Source: Clostridiales bacterium CCNA10
GTDB lineage: Bacteria > Bacillota > Clostridia > Oscillospirales > Oscillospiraceae
Length of the DNA stretch: 64,000 nucleotides
Direction of reading: 5' to 3'
Assembly: GCA_003573975.1 (NCBI GenBank)
Contig: AP018533.1
Span: forward strand, 558,001-622,000
Shown: positions 32,942 to 43,198 of the stretch, piece by piece
How the letters are laid out: every line of letters starts with the position of its first letter
Position numbering within the stretch: position 1 is the stretch's first letter
The notes under the pieces: model-generated
Told to the model about the DNA's origin: nothing
The model's database searches: none
Seen by the model: the letters and a program-made list of their open reading frames with translations, nothing else
Translations under genes and position numbers: made by a program

Positions 32942-33007
32942 TGGGGGAGAAACCGGGAAACAGAATGGACGGGAGAGGAGAGGCATGGGGGATGTGCTGA
33001 ATTTTAC

Positions 33008-33037
33008 TTGTGCCTGTACTGAAAACTATGGTATAAT
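33008..33037 (+). promoter_or_regulatory. promoter TTGTGC-18-TATAAT of the recJ-rel operon
   Basis: TTGTGC and a perfect TATAAT are 18 bp apart, 58 bp before the recJ start and after the upstream terminator. Confidence 0.65.
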
Positions 33038-33095
33038 AACCTGTGATATTATTCCCAGTGTGTCCGCCCGCGCTGGGGGGAAGGAGGGATGCCCG

Positions 33096-35162
33096 ATGCG
33101 TTATCAGGAATGGCGGGTCGCCGCGCCCAGCCGCGCCGCCCGGGAGGAGCTGGAGCAGGCGGGGGTCCCTCCGCTTCTGGCGGCAGTGCTGTCCGCCCGG
33201 GGGATCCGGACGCGGGAGGAGGCCCAGGCCCTCCTCACCCCCGGAGAGACGCCGCTGGAGGACCCGATGGGCCTGCGGGACATGGACCGGGCGGTCCGCC
33301 GCATCCGCCGGGCCCTGGAGACGGGGGAGACTGTGGCGGTCTACGGGGACTACGACGTGGACGGGATCACCTCTACCTGTCTGCTCACCGACTGCCTGAG
33401 CCGTCTGGGCGGACGGGTCCTGCCCTATATCCCAGACCGCCTGGAGGAGGGGTATGGCCTCAACTCTGAGGCGGTGTCCGCCCTGGCGGCCCAGGGGGTC
33501 ACCTTGATCGTCACTGTGGACTGCGGCATCACCGCCGGGGCGGAGACCGCGTTCGCCGCCTCTCTGGGGGTGGATGTGGTGGTGACGGACCACCATGAGT
33601 GTAAGGAGAGCCTGCCCCCCGCGTGCGCTGTGGTGGATCCCCGCCGCACCGACTGCCCCTATCCCTTCAAGGGCCTGGCTGGGGTGGGTGTGGCCCTGAA
33701 GCTGGCCATGGCGGTGGCCGGAGCGGAGCGGGCGGAGCGGGTCTTTCTGGAATATGCCGACCTGGCCGCGGTGGGAACGGTGGCCGATGTGATGCCCATG
33801 ACCGGCGAAAACCGCACCATCGTTCAGACCGGACTGGCCGCCCTGGCCCATCCCCGGCGGCTGGGCTTTGCCCAGCTGATCCAGGAGGCCGGACTGGGGG
33901 ACAGGCCCCTCACCTCGGTGTCCGTGGGCTATACGCTGGCCCCCCGGATCAATGCGGCCGGCCGGATGGGAAAGGCCGGTCTGGCCGCTGAGTTGCTCCT
34001 TACCCGGGATCCGGACCGGGCGGCAGAGCTGGCCCGGGAGCTGTGCGAGCTGAACCGGGAGCGTCAGGCCGTGGAGGGGGAGATCTTTCAGGACTCCGTC
34101 CGGCGGCTGGAGGAGACGCCCCAGGAGGGGGTCATCCTGCTGGCGGACGGGGGCTGGCACCAGGGAGTGGTGGGTATCGTGGCCTCCCGCCTGGCGGAGA
34201 AGTACGGCTGTCCCGCCTTTATGGTGTGCCTGGACCAGGGCGTGGGCAAGGGATCATGCCGCTCCTGGGGCGGGATCAACCTGTTCCAGCTTCTGGCCCG
34301 GTGCGGCGATTTGCTGGAGGGCTTTGGGGGCCATGCCCTGGCCGCCGGCTTCACCGTGCGGGAGGAGAAGCTTCCGGAGCTGTCCGCCCGGCTGCGCCGG
34401 CTGGTGATGGAGGAGCACCGGGGGGAGGAGCTGCCCTCGGTGCTGGAGGCGGACGCGGCGGTGCTGCCCCAGGAACTTACAGTGGAGGCGGTGGAGCAGC
34501 TGGACTGGCTGGAACCCTGTGGCACCGGCAACCCCAGGCCGGTACTGGTTCTCACTGGGGCCCATGTGCTCAGTGCCGCCCAGGTGGGCCGGGGCCGGCA
34601 TCTGAAGCTGCGGCTGGAGGCCAGGGGGGTCCCGCTGGACGCCATCTTCTTCTCCGCTGACGGTGGAGAGCTGGGTCTGACCGCCGGCTGCCGGGTGGAT
34701 GTGGCCTTCTATCCCCAGATCAACGAGTTTCGGGGGCTGCGCTCGGTCCAGCTTCAGGTGGTGGATCTGCGCCGGGCCATGACCCGGGCCCAGTTGGAGC
34801 AGTCCATTTATGAAAAATACCGGCGGGGAGAGCGCCTCACGCCGGTGGAGGCCCAGTCCCTGCTGCCCACCCGGGCGGAATTTATCTGCCTGTGGCGGTA
34901 TTTGAAGCGCCAGAGCGCCGGGCAGCCCATCCTCCGGGACACTGTTCCACGCATTGCCCGGGGGGCCGCCCGCTCCGGCGGGCAGCCAGAGCTGCCCACT
35001 CACACCCTGGTGTGCCTGGAGGTGATGGAGGAGCGGGGGCTGCTCACCCTGGTCCAGCAGTCTGGACAGCTGGAGATCATCCTGCACCAGCTGGAGCACA
35101 AGGTGGATCTGAACGCATCGGCGATCCTGAAAAAACTGCGGAAGGCCACGCAGGAGAATTAG
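33096..35162 (+). CDS. recJ: single-stranded-DNA-specific exonuclease RecJ
   Basis: The start ATG at 33096 follows AAGGAGGG. The 688-residue DHH/DHHA1 exonuclease shows motif I YGDYDVDGITSTCLL near residue 84, VTVDCGIT near 142, VVTDHHECKE near 164 and GLAGVGVALKLA near 193. The DHHA1 glycine motif GGHALAAGF is near 411 and an OB-like domain follows. It degrades 5' ssDNA ends in repair. The last codons and stop lie inside a dispersed repeat. The C-terminus has an extra domain of about 120 residues common in clostridial RecJ. Confidence 0.94.
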   Translation: MRYQEWRVAAPSRAAREELEQAGVPPLLAAVLSARGIRTREEAQALLTPGETPLEDPMGLRDMDRAVRRIRRALETGETVAVYGDYDVDGITSTCLLTDCLSRLGGRVLPYIPDRLEEGYGLNSEAVSALAAQGVTLIVTVDCGITAGAETAFAASLGVDVVVTDHHECKESLPPACAVVDPRRTDCPYPFKGLAGVGVALKLAMAVAGAERAERVFLEYADLAAVGTVADVMPMTGENRTIVQTGLAALAHPRRLGFAQLIQEAGLGDRPLTSVSVGYTLAPRINAAGRMGKAGLAAELLLTRDPDRAAELARELCELNRERQAVEGEIFQDSVRRLEETPQEGVILLADGGWHQGVVGIVASRLAEKYGCPAFMVCLDQGVGKGSCRSWGGINLFQLLARCGDLLEGFGGHALAAGFTVREEKLPELSARLRRLVMEEHRGEELPSVLEADAAVLPQELTVEAVEQLDWLEPCGTGNPRPVLVLTGAHVLSAAQVGRGRHLKLRLEARGVPLDAIFFSADGGELGLTAGCRVDVAFYPQINEFRGLRSVQLQVVDLRRAMTRAQLEQSIYEKYRRGERLTPVEAQSLLPTRAEFICLWRYLKRQSAGQPILRDTVPRIARGAARSGGQPELPTHTLVCLEVMEERGLLTLVQQSGQLEIILHQLEHKVDLNASAILKKLRKATQEN

Positions 35163-35234
35163 GAGTTAGGAATGAGGAATTGACCGTCCTGGCTCCTGCC
35201 CGATCAAATTCCCAATTTCTTATTCCTAATTTGT
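35156..35234. repeat. intergenic TTAGGAA-type inverted repeat, copy A
   Basis: The left arm (35156-35183, AATTAGGAGTTAGGAATGAG then GAATTGA) and right arm (35206-35234) are imperfect reverse complements around a GC-rich centre of about 22 bp. The element bridges the recJ stop and the rel ribosome site. The same motif family recurs at 37977, 41212 and 62206. Confidence 0.75.
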
Positions 35235-35248
35235 CAGAAGGTGATCGT

Positions 35249-37489
35249 ATGGATCCGATTTTAGAGCGCTATCAGGCTCTTGAGGACAAGGTAGCCGCCT
35301 ATACGCCCAATTTAGATACCAAGCGGCTGTTTGACGCATTTACCTATGCGGACACAGAGCACCACGGGCAGCTGCGCAAGAGCGGCGAGCCCTATATCAT
35401 CCATCCTCTGGCGGTGGCCGACATCGTGGCCGACCTGGGGCTGGATGTGGACTCGGTCATTGCCGCCCTGCTCCACGACTGCATCGAGGACACCGACGCC
35501 ACCCATGAGGAGATCGCCAAAAAATTCGGCAAGTCAGTGGCGGAGCTAGTGGAGGGGGTCACCAAGCTGACGCGGGTGCAGTATGTCTCCAAGGAAGAGG
35601 AGCAGATGGAGAACCTGCGCAAGATGCTCATGGCCATGGCCCACGACATCCGGGTGATCCTCATTAAGATCTGCGACCGGCTGCACAATATGCGTACCAT
35701 GGAGTACCAGTCCCCCCGGAAGCAGCGGGAAAAATCTCTGGAGACCATGGAGATCTACGCACCGCTGGCACACCGCTTAGGTATGCAGAAGCTGAAATGG
35801 GAACTGGAGGACCTCTCTTTGCGCTATTTGGACCCCGTGGGATACAAGGAGATCGAGGAGGAGATGTCCGCCCGCTCCGCCGCCCATGAGGAGTTCCTGG
35901 CCTCCATCCAGCTGCGCATCCAGCAGCGGATGGAACAGGAGGGGATCCGGTGCAAGGTGTACGGCCGGGTGAAGCATACCTACTCCATCTACCGGAAAAT
36001 GTTTGCCCAGAACAAGACGCTGGACGAGATCTTCGACCTGTACGCCTTCCGGGTAATCGTGGATGACATCCCGGAGTGCTACAACGTGCTGGGCTGTATT
36101 CACGATATGTTCAAGCCGGTGCTGGGGCGGTTTAAGGACTACATCGGCACGCCCAAGCCGAATATGTACCAGTCCCTCCATACCACGGTCATCGGCCGGG
36201 AGGGCATTCCCTTCGAGGTGCAGATCCGAACCTGGGAGATGCACCAGACCGCGGAGTACGGCATCGCGGCCCACTGGAAGTACAAGCAGGGGATGGCCAA
36301 CAAGAAGCTGGGCAGCGAGGTGGACTTCGAGTGGGTCCGCAAACTGCTGGAGAGCCAGCAGGACACCGACGCGGAGGAGTTTGTCCGCACCCTGAAGGTA
36401 GATATGTTTTCCGATGAGGTGTTTGTATTTACCCCCAACGGGGACGTCAAGAGCCTGCCCGCCGGGGCCACCCCCATCGACTTCGCCTATAACATCCACT
36501 CCGCCGTGGGCAACAGCATGGTGGGGGCCCGGGTGAACGGGCGGATGGTGCCCTATGACACCCACCTGAAAAACGGCGACATCGTGGAGGTGCTCACCTC
36601 CAAGGCGGCCAAGGGCCCCAGCCGGGACTGGCTCAAGATCGCCAAGAGCAACGAGGCCCGGAACAAGATCCGCCAGTGGTTCAAGCGGGAGCGCAGGGAG
36701 GAGAACATCGCCACTGGCCGGGCCCTGTTTGAATCAGAGCTGAAGCACGCCAAGATCCCTCTGAGTTCCATCACGGCGGAGGATGTGCTGCCCAGCATCC
36801 TGCGGAAGGTCCGTTTCGGGACACTGGACGAGCTGTATGCCTCCATCGGCTACGGCGGCACCACCGCGGTGAAGAGCGTGGCCCGCATCAAGGACGAGCT
36901 GCTCCGCCTGGGACGGCTGAAGGCGGAGAAGGCCGCGGCGTCCTCCCGCACCACGGCGGAGAGCGTCATCGTCCCCGGCACGGCCGCCCCGGTGGACGTC
37001 AGCCAGCTGAAGGGCTCCAACAAGCATACCGACTCGGGGATCATCGTGGAGGGCCTGGGCAACTGCCTGGTGAAATTTGCCAAGTGCTGCACCCCTGTTC
37101 CCGGTGACCCGGTGATCGGGTTCATCACCCGGGGTTACGGGGTGTCCGTCCACCGGGCGGACTGTCCCAACGCCGCGCCGGAAAACCGCAAGCCGGAGGA
37201 GGCTGCCCGCTGGGTGCGGGTGTCTTGGGTGGACAGCAAGCTGCCCAACTACCGCACCGCCCTGGAGGTGGCCTCCAAGGACCGGGATAATCTGACCCTG
37301 GACGTGGCCATGGCCCTGTCGGCGGCCAAGGTAAAGGTCAGTGCCTTGTCCGCCCGCTCCATGCCGGACGGACACGCCATCCTCCGCATCGAGGTGGAGG
37401 TGCGGGACAAGGAGGAGCTGGCTTCGGTCATCAACAAGCTGAACAACATCCAGGGGGTCTATCATGTGGCCCGGATGACCGGGAAGTAA
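35249..37489 (+). CDS. relA: bifunctional (p)ppGpp synthetase/hydrolase Rel
   Basis: The 746-residue Rel protein starts at the ATG at 35249 (the longer frame reads through recJ). The hydrolase HD site is intact ([10 protein letters not shown] near residue 74). The synthetase domain has [20 protein letters not shown] near 293 and [20 protein letters not shown] near 323. A TGS domain ([20 protein letters not shown] near 391) and C-terminal ACT domain (665-746) follow. It sets the stringent-response alarmone level on ribosomes. The order recJ-rel-dtd is typical of Firmicutes. Confidence 0.96.
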   Translation: MDPILERYQALEDKVAAYTPNLDTKRLFDAFTYADTEHHGQLRKSGEPYIIHPLAVADIVADLGLDVDSVIAALLHDCIEDTDATHEEIAKKFGKSVAELVEGVTKLTRVQYVSKEEEQMENLRKMLMAMAHDIRVILIKICDRLHNMRTMEYQSPRKQREKSLETMEIYAPLAHRLGMQKLKWELEDLSLRYLDPVGYKEIEEEMSARSAAHEEFLASIQLRIQQRMEQEGIRCKVYGRVKHTYSIYRKMFAQNKTLDEIFDLYAFRVIVDDIPECYNVLGCIHDMFKPVLGRFKDYIGTPKPNMYQSLHTTVIGREGIPFEVQIRTWEMHQTAEYGIAAHWKYKQGMANKKLGSEVDFEWVRKLLESQQDTDAEEFVRTLKVDMFSDEVFVFTPNGDVKSLPAGATPIDFAYNIHSAVGNSMVGARVNGRMVPYDTHLKNGDIVEVLTSKAAKGPSRDWLKIAKSNEARNKIRQWFKRERREENIATGRALFESELKHAKIPLSSITAEDVLPSILRKVRFGTLDELYASIGYGGTTAVKSVARIKDELLRLGRLKAEKAAASSRTTAESVIVPGTAAPVDVSQLKGSNKHTDSGIIVEGLGNCLVKFAKCCTPVPGDPVIGFITRGYGVSVHRADCPNAAPENRKPEEAARWVRVSWVDSKLPNYRTALEVASKDRDNLTLDVAMALSAAKVKVSALSARSMPDGHAILRIEVEVRDKEELASVINKLNNIQGVYHVARMTGK

Positions 37490-37548
37490 GAACTGCGCGG
37501 GGCTTACCCGCGCCTGTCGTTCATAATCTGAGCTGTGAGGTCGATATT

Positions 37549-37983
37549 ATGAGAGCAGTTGTTACCCGGGTGTCCTCCGCCTCCGTTACCATTGACGGGG
37601 CGGTGCGGGGCGCCATTGAAAAGGGCTATCTGGTTCTGCTGGGAGTTGGTCCCCAGGATACGGAAGCTGTGTGCGATAAACTGGCCGAAAAAATCTGTAA
37701 TCTGCGGATCTTTGAGGACGAAAACGGAAAAATGAACCTGAATTTGGAGCAGGTGGGGGGCGCTCTTCTGGTGGTGAGCCAGTTTACCCTCTACGCCGAC
37801 ACCAAGAGCCGCCGCCCTGGTTTTACCGGGGCGGCCAAGCCCGATGTGGCCATTCCCCTCTATGAGCGATTTATGGACCAGTGCCGTCAGCGGGGGTTCC
37901 AGGTGGAGCATGGGGAGTTCGGAGCGGATATGCAGGTGGCGTCGGTCAACGACGGGCCGGTCACCATCTTATTTGAATTATGA
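37549..37983 (+). CDS. dtd: D-aminoacyl-tRNA deacylase
   Basis: The 144-residue enzyme removes D-amino acids from tRNA. It has the family start [17 protein letters not shown], the active-site SQFTLYAD near residue 78 and the Gly-Pro motif [10 protein letters not shown] near the C-terminus. Length is normal. Its stop lies at the left arm of a dispersed inverted repeat. It is encoded after rel, as in Bacillus. Confidence 0.96.
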   Translation: MRAVVTRVSSASVTIDGAVRGAIEKGYLVLLGVGPQDTEAVCDKLAEKICNLRIFEDENGKMNLNLEQVGGALLVVSQFTLYADTKSRRPGFTGAAKPDVAIPLYERFMDQCRQRGFQVEHGEFGADMQVASVNDGPVTILFEL

Positions 37984-38110
37984 ATGAGGAGTTAGGAATT
38001 AGGAATTAGGAATTGGATAAAAGCTGTCTGCATTCCGCTTTCATTTTGTGAGCCGTGACAGCGCGGAACACCATAATTCCTAACTCATCATTCCTAATTC
38101 CTGATTTCCG
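37977..38110. repeat. intergenic TTAGGAA-type inverted repeat, copy B
   Basis: The left arm (37977-38016) holds three tandem GGAATTA-like units; the right arm (38071-38110) carries the complementary TAATTCC units, around a centre of about 55 bp. It lies between dtd and the MBL gene and contains no promoter that I can see. Confidence 0.8.
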
Positions 38111-38129
38111 ACTCACGAGAGGAGGACAA

Positions 38130-38753
38130 ATGATGAAGGTTAAAGTCATGCAGGTAGGGCCTATCGGAACCAACTGCTATATTCTGGAGGACGAGACCAC
38201 CGGCAAGGCCGCCGTCATTGACCCCGGGGACGAGGCGGAGCGGATCCTGGCTGCGCTGAAGGAGGGCGGGGCGGAGGTGACCCACATCCTGCTCACCCAC
38301 GGCCACTATGACCACACCACCGCTGTCCCGGAGTTGGAGAAGGCACTGCCCCAGGCGGCCATCTATATCCACCGGGGCGACGCCAATGGTGCGGGCAACA
38401 CCCTGTTTCCCCTGGCGGGACAGGTGGCCGGTCTGAACTTCTATGACGAGGGGGACCACATCCAGGTGGGCTCCATTGATGTTCAGGTCCTCCACACCCC
38501 GGGGCACTCCAAGGGCTCCGTCACGCTGAAGGCGGGGGACGTGCTGTTCACCGGGGACACCCTGTTCTGCGGCTCCTGTGGCCGCACGGACCTGCGGGGG
38601 GGCAGCTATGAGGAGATCATGGCCTCTCTGAAGCGGCTGGGCCAGTTGGAGGGGGACTATCACGTCTGTCCCGGCCACGACCGGACCTCCACCCTGGAGC
38701 GGGAGCGGCAGTACAACCCCTTCCTGCGGGAGGCCATGGGACAGCGGAGTTGA
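38130..38753 (+). CDS. MBL-fold metallo-hydrolase (glyoxalase II-like)
   Basis: The ATG at 38130 (or 38133) follows GAGGAGGAC. The 207-residue protein has the metallo-beta-lactamase metal motif THGHYDHTTAVPE near residue 63, a second His in HTPGHSKGSV near 122-125, Asp in FTGDTLFCGSCGRTDL near 144 and the last His in CPGHDRTST near 185. Substrate is unknown. YqgX-like members sit beside hemZ and rel in other Firmicutes. Confidence 0.9.
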   Translation: MMKVKVMQVGPIGTNCYILEDETTGKAAVIDPGDEAERILAALKEGGAEVTHILLTHGHYDHTTAVPELEKALPQAAIYIHRGDANGAGNTLFPLAGQVAGLNFYDEGDHIQVGSIDVQVLHTPGHSKGSVTLKAGDVLFTGDTLFCGSCGRTDLRGGSYEEIMASLKRLGQLEGDYHVCPGHDRTSTLERERQYNPFLREAMGQRS

Positions 38754-38766
38754 GGAAGGAACAGCG

Positions 38767-40242
38767 ATGAAATTAGTGCTAAAGGGGCACGACGAGCGGT
38801 ATGTTGTGGAACAGGGGATGCTGAACCTGTTTCCTGGTGAGCGGCCCGTCTATGAGCCCATTGGCCCGGAGGATGACACCTGGGCCCGGGTCTCCCTCCG
38901 GGAGGAGGCGGACGGCTGTACCGTGGAGGTGGAGCTGTCCTGGCGGGGGACGGCGGCAACCCACCGGCTGGACGCCCCCCTGACGGGGGACGAATTTCAG
39001 CGGGAGGGCCTGCGCCGCCGGGCCATCGGCCGGTGCTTTTTCCTGGCCGCCCATGGGGTCACCGGTACTGCGCCCCCCTGGGGGATGCTCACCGGCGTGC
39101 GCCCGGTGAAGCTGCCCACCCGGGAGATGGCTGCCGGAGCCACCCCGGAGCAGGCACGGGCCAGCCTGGAGCGGGACTGCTATGTCTCCCCGGAGCGGGC
39201 GGAGCTGGCGGTGGACTGCGCCCAGGCCAGCCTGAATGCCCAGCGCACTCTGAAGGAGGACGAGGTCTCTCTCTATGTGGGCATCCCCTTCTGTCCCACC
39301 CGGTGCGCCTACTGCTCCTTTGTGTCCGCCGATGTGGGCCGGACGCTGAAGCTGCTGGAGCCCTATCTGGACGCCCTTTTGGAGGAGATCGACGCCCTGG
39401 GCCGAATCCTGGAGCGGACTGGAAAGGGCCTTCGCACCTTCTACATGGGGGGTGGTACGCCCACCACTCTGTCCGCTGTCCAGCTGGACCGTCTGCTCAC
39501 CCGGTGCCGGGAGGTCCTGCCTCTGGAGGGCTGCACCGAGTATACCGTGGAGGCCGGCCGGCCGGACACCATCGACCGGGCGAAGCTGGAGGTGCTGAAA
39601 GGACACGGCGTGGGCCGCATCTCCATCAATCCCCAGACCCTGGAGGACCATGTGCTCCGGGCCATCGGACGGAAACACGCCGCCGGGGACATCCGGGCGG
39701 CCAACGACCTGGCCCGGTCAGTGGGCTTTGACTGCATCAATATGGACCTGATCGCCGGCCTGCCCCAGGACTCCTGCGAGGGCTTCCGCCGCTCTCTGGA
39801 GGGGGTGCTGGAGATGGAGCCGGAGAACGTCACCATCCACACCCTTGCGCTGAAAAAGGGCTCCACTCTTATGGAGCGGGGCGGTAGCCTGCCCAGCGGA
39901 GCGGAAGTGGCAGAAATGCTAGACTTCTCACGAGAGATATTGATACGGCGTGGTTATCGACCGTATTATTTATACAGGCAGAAATATATGTCCGGTGCAT
40001 TGGAGAACGTGGGTTGGGCCAAACCTGGGACAGAGAATCTGTACAACATCATTATGATGGAGGAACTCCAGACAGTGGTGTCGGTAGGAGGAGGCGGAGT
40101 TACAAAGTTGGTGGACTACGCCGCTGGAAGAATCGTTCGCCTGCCCAACCCCAAGTATCCCCACGACTATCTGACCTCGCTGAAGAAGGTGCTGGCCCAA
40201 AAGGAGGAGCTGATCCGGTTTTACGGTTCTGAACTTCCCTAA
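38767..40242 (+). CDS. hemZ: coproporphyrinogen dehydrogenase-like radical SAM protein HemZ
   Basis: The 491-residue protein has an N-terminal region of about 165 residues and a HemN-type radical SAM domain with GIPFCPTRCAYCSF near residue 174 (CX3CX2C cluster). FYMGGGTPTTLS near 226, GRPDTID near 268 and NMDLIAGLPQDS near 324 follow. HemZ acts in oxygen-independent heme synthesis, or its close relatives bind heme. From about 39890 the codon use turns AT-richer for some 250 bp, then reverts. Confidence 0.88.
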   Translation: MKLVLKGHDERYVVEQGMLNLFPGERPVYEPIGPEDDTWARVSLREEADGCTVEVELSWRGTAATHRLDAPLTGDEFQREGLRRRAIGRCFFLAAHGVTGTAPPWGMLTGVRPVKLPTREMAAGATPEQARASLERDCYVSPERAELAVDCAQASLNAQRTLKEDEVSLYVGIPFCPTRCAYCSFVSADVGRTLKLLEPYLDALLEEIDALGRILERTGKGLRTFYMGGGTPTTLSAVQLDRLLTRCREVLPLEGCTEYTVEAGRPDTIDRAKLEVLKGHGVGRISINPQTLEDHVLRAIGRKHAAGDIRAANDLARSVGFDCINMDLIAGLPQDSCEGFRRSLEGVLEMEPENVTIHTLALKKGSTLMERGGSLPSGAEVAEMLDFSREILIRRGYRPYYLYRQKYMSGALENVGWAKPGTENLYNIIMMEELQTVVSVGGGGVTKLVDYAAGRIVRLPNPKYPHDYLTSLKKVLAQKEELIRFYGSELP

Positions 40243-40272
40243 CTGCTACCCTGATGTGAAAGGAGAACGTCC

Positions 40273-41211
40273 ATGGCATATCAATTACAGGAGATCAACC
40301 GCCGGATCCAGAATGATGTCACTGAATTTTTAGCGGAGTGCGATGAGAACTATGCCCAGCGCGTCTCACTGGCTGCGGATAAGATTCTGTCTAACCTAGA
40401 GGCCAGCCCCATTGTTCTGCTGTCCGGCCCATCTGGATCCGGCAAAACCACCACTGCAATGAAAATCGCGGAAGAACTCCAGCGGCGGGGGGTGAACACC
40501 CACGCAGTGGCCATGGACAACTACTTTAAAACCACCAATCCAAAGACTGCGCCCCGTACCCCAGAAGGAGCACTGGATTTTGAGTCCCCGCTCTGTCTGG
40601 ATATGGAACTGCTGGACCGTCACTTCACTGCTCTGACCCAGGGAGAGGAGATTCTGATCCCCAAGTATGAGTTTATTCGCCAGATGCGCAACGACAGCAA
40701 GGGTACTCCGCTTCGTCTTGGCAAAAACGAGATCGTGGTGTTTGAAGGGATCCACGCCCTCAATGACAGTATTGCTGGCCGCCACCCGGAGGCTACTAAG
40801 CTGTACATCTCTGCCCGTTCCAACATCAATGAGGGCTCCGTGCTCCGCTTTAAAGGAACATGGATGCGCCTGACCCGCCGGGCGGTGCGGGATTATAATT
40901 TCCGCGGCACCGGAGTAGAAGATACTCTGGATATGTGGGCCAACGTGCGCCGGGGGGAGAAGCTGTATATTTCGCCCTTCAAGAACAAGGCGGATATTAT
41001 CTTTGACTCTTCCCTTCCTTATGAGGTTTCAGTGATGAAGCACTATGCCCTCCCTTTACTGGAGGCAGTCCCGGAGGAGAATGTCCGTCGGGAGGAATTA
41101 TTGGAGTTGATCGATGCGTTTCAGTTTTTCCAGCCCATCGATCCGGAACTGGTGGATAAGAGCTCTCTGCTCCGGGAGTTTATCGGCGGCGGTTCTTACC
41201 ACTACACATGA
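40273..41211 (+). CDS. uridine kinase-like nucleoside kinase
   Basis: The 312-residue P-loop protein has a Walker A site LLSGPSGSGKTTTAMKIAEE near residue 49, AVAMDNYFKTT near 78, the family Asp/Tyr block and VVFEGIHALND near 156. It resembles the C-terminal kinase of clostridial TGS-linked uridine kinases. The likely role is nucleoside phosphorylation with NTP. Start ATG at 40273 after AAAGGAGAACG. Codon use is less GC-biased than that of upstream genes. Confidence 0.83.
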   Translation: MAYQLQEINRRIQNDVTEFLAECDENYAQRVSLAADKILSNLEASPIVLLSGPSGSGKTTTAMKIAEELQRRGVNTHAVAMDNYFKTTNPKTAPRTPEGALDFESPLCLDMELLDRHFTALTQGEEILIPKYEFIRQMRNDSKGTPLRLGKNEIVVFEGIHALNDSIAGRHPEATKLYISARSNINEGSVLRFKGTWMRLTRRAVRDYNFRGTGVEDTLDMWANVRRGEKLYISPFKNKADIIFDSSLPYEVSVMKHYALPLLEAVPEENVRREELLELIDAFQFFQPIDPELVDKSSLLREFIGGGSYHYT

Positions 41212-41296
41212 GGAATTAGAATTTACAAATTAAGAGTGAGAGTCTTGAGGTCCGGTTCTGCCGGGCAGGGTACATTGCGCTCCCTCGCTCCTGATT
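41212..41296. repeat. degenerate intergenic repeat, copy C
   Basis: GAGGAATTAGAATTTACAAA and the following AATTAAGAGTGAGAG resemble the left arm of the TTAGGAA repeat family. The right arm (around CTCCTGATTGAGAG) is only weakly complementary. Confidence 0.4.
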
Positions 41297-41314
41297 GAGA
41301 GAAAAGGTGCCAAC

Positions 41315-43198
41315 ATGACAGAACCAATCTATAACTCACGAGATCTCCGGTGCAAGTCACCCTATGGGGCGGCGGCATCGGGGACCCCGGTTAAACTCAC
41401 CCTCCGGCCGCTGCGGCAGGAGGGTTATTCCCGTGCGTTGCTCACGGCACGGTTTGAGGCTCGGAAGGACGAGATCCTCACCATTCCTATGCCATGGTCC
41501 GGGCTGGATGGGGATCGGGATCAGTTTTCATGCGTGCTGGACACTGAGGGATATGTGGGACTGGTATGGTACACCTTTACCTTGGAGCGATTGGATGGGA
41601 AAAAGAGCCGGCAGCTGGGTCCCTATCAGTTGACAGTGTATGATGGCGGGGAGGAGGTCCCTGCTTGGTTTGGCGAGGGAATGACCTATCAGATCTTCCC
41701 AGATCGTTTCCGCCGCACCAGGATCCCAGACCCTGCCGGGATGGTAGGGGGGCGGTGGGTACACGCTGCCTGGCAGGAGGAGCCTGAGTACCGTCCGGAC
41801 CAGAATGGTGAGATACGAAACCGGGACTTTTTCGGCGGAGACCTGCGGGGTGTAATGGAAAAGCTGGATTATCTCCGCAGTTTGGGGGTGACGACCCTCT
41901 ATTTCTGTCCTGTTTTTGAGGCGGCAGAGAATCACCGCTATGGCACAGCCGATTACAGCAGAATCGATCCTATGCTGGGCTGTGAGGAGCACTTTTCCAC
42001 TCTCTGCGAGAAGGCCCACAGCCTGGGAATGCGGGTGATGCTGGATGGGGTATTCAACCATACCGGCTTTGTCAGCCGTTACTTCAATGGAGACGGATTT
42101 TACCCGGAGCTGGGGGCTCACCAGAGTCAGGACTCACCCTGGTCCTCCTGGTACAATTTCCAGCAGTGGCCAGATAGATATGAGAGTTGGTGGGGGATCT
42201 ACTCCCTGCCCGCAGTGAACGAGCACGACCCATCCTATCGGGAGTTTATCTTTGGCGGAGAGAACTCGGTAGTCCGCCGGTGGCTGCGGGCGGGGGCTGA
42301 CGGCTGGCGGCTGGATGTGGCGGATGAACTGCCGGATGACTTTGTCCAGGGGGTCCACGCCGCAGCCCGGGCGGAGAAGCCGGACGCGGTGGTCATTGGC
42401 GAGGTGTGGGAGGACGGCTCCACCAAGGTAGCCTACGGCGTGCGCCGCCGCCATATCCTGGGGGGGCACTGCGACGGGCTGATGAACTACCCCTTCCGCG
42501 GCGCGGCCCTGGCCTACCTCAGGGGCGGAGACGCCCGGGACTTTATGGAGGCGATGGAGACCCTGCGGGAGAACTACCCCCGGTTTGCCTTCTACTCCGC
42601 CATGAATGCCCTGGGAACCCACGACACCCCACGTATCCTCACCCTGCTGGGCGTGGGGAACGAGTGCCGGGACCGCTCCCGGGAGTGGCGCTCCAGCTTC
42701 CGAATGGATCCGGATCAGCGCCGTCGGGGGAAGGAACTCCTGAAGCTGGGAGCCGCCCTGCTGTTTGCGTTCCCCGGCTCCCCCACGGTGTATTATGGGG
42801 ACGAGGCGGGGATGGAGGGCTTTGAGGACCCATTCAACCGCCGTACCTTCCCCTGGGGGCATGAGGAGCCGGAGCTGCTGGACTGGTTCACCCGCCTGGG
42901 CCACCTGCGGCAGGAGTCCGCCGCCCTGCGCCGTGGCGGCATCCGCTACCGGGTGAGCGACGGACCGCTGCTGGCCTTTACCCGCACCTGCGGGGAGGAG
43001 ACGATCCTGGCCGCCTTTAACACAGGGGATCAGACGGCCGCTCTGCGGCTGGAGGACGGGGAGCGGGTCCAGCTGCTGTTGGGCGCAGCTCGCTTTCAGA
43101 GCGCTCCACAGGGGCATACTCTGACCCTTCCGCCCCGCACCGGAAGCCTGATGCGCCTGCTGGCCGGTCAGGAGGAGGGTACGGCATATTCTGATTGA
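41315..43198 (+). CDS. glycoside hydrolase family 13 (neopullulanase/alpha-glucosidase type)
   Basis: The 627-residue protein has an N-terminal beta domain (about residues 20-110, CBM34-like) and a GH13 barrel. Region I is GVFNHTGFVSR near 249, the nucleophile Asp is in GWRLDVADE near 333, the acid Glu in IGEVWED near 362, and NALGTHDTPRI near 431 carries the third acidic residue. It lacks a signal peptide, so it acts on imported malto-oligosaccharides. The 5' half uses AT-richer codons; from about 42260 codon use is strongly GC-biased. Confidence 0.92.
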   Translation: MTEPIYNSRDLRCKSPYGAAASGTPVKLTLRPLRQEGYSRALLTARFEARKDEILTIPMPWSGLDGDRDQFSCVLDTEGYVGLVWYTFTLERLDGKKSRQLGPYQLTVYDGGEEVPAWFGEGMTYQIFPDRFRRTRIPDPAGMVGGRWVHAAWQEEPEYRPDQNGEIRNRDFFGGDLRGVMEKLDYLRSLGVTTLYFCPVFEAAENHRYGTADYSRIDPMLGCEEHFSTLCEKAHSLGMRVMLDGVFNHTGFVSRYFNGDGFYPELGAHQSQDSPWSSWYNFQQWPDRYESWWGIYSLPAVNEHDPSYREFIFGGENSVVRRWLRAGADGWRLDVADELPDDFVQGVHAAARAEKPDAVVIGEVWEDGSTKVAYGVRRRHILGGHCDGLMNYPFRGAALAYLRGGDARDFMEAMETLRENYPRFAFYSAMNALGTHDTPRILTLLGVGNECRDRSREWRSSFRMDPDQRRRGKELLKLGAALLFAFPGSPTVYYGDEAGMEGFEDPFNRRTFPWGHEEPELLDWFTRLGHLRQESAALRRGGIRYRVSDGPLLAFTRTCGEETILAAFNTGDQTAALRLEDGERVQLLLGAARFQSAPQGHTLTLPPRTGSLMRLLAGQEEGTAYSD

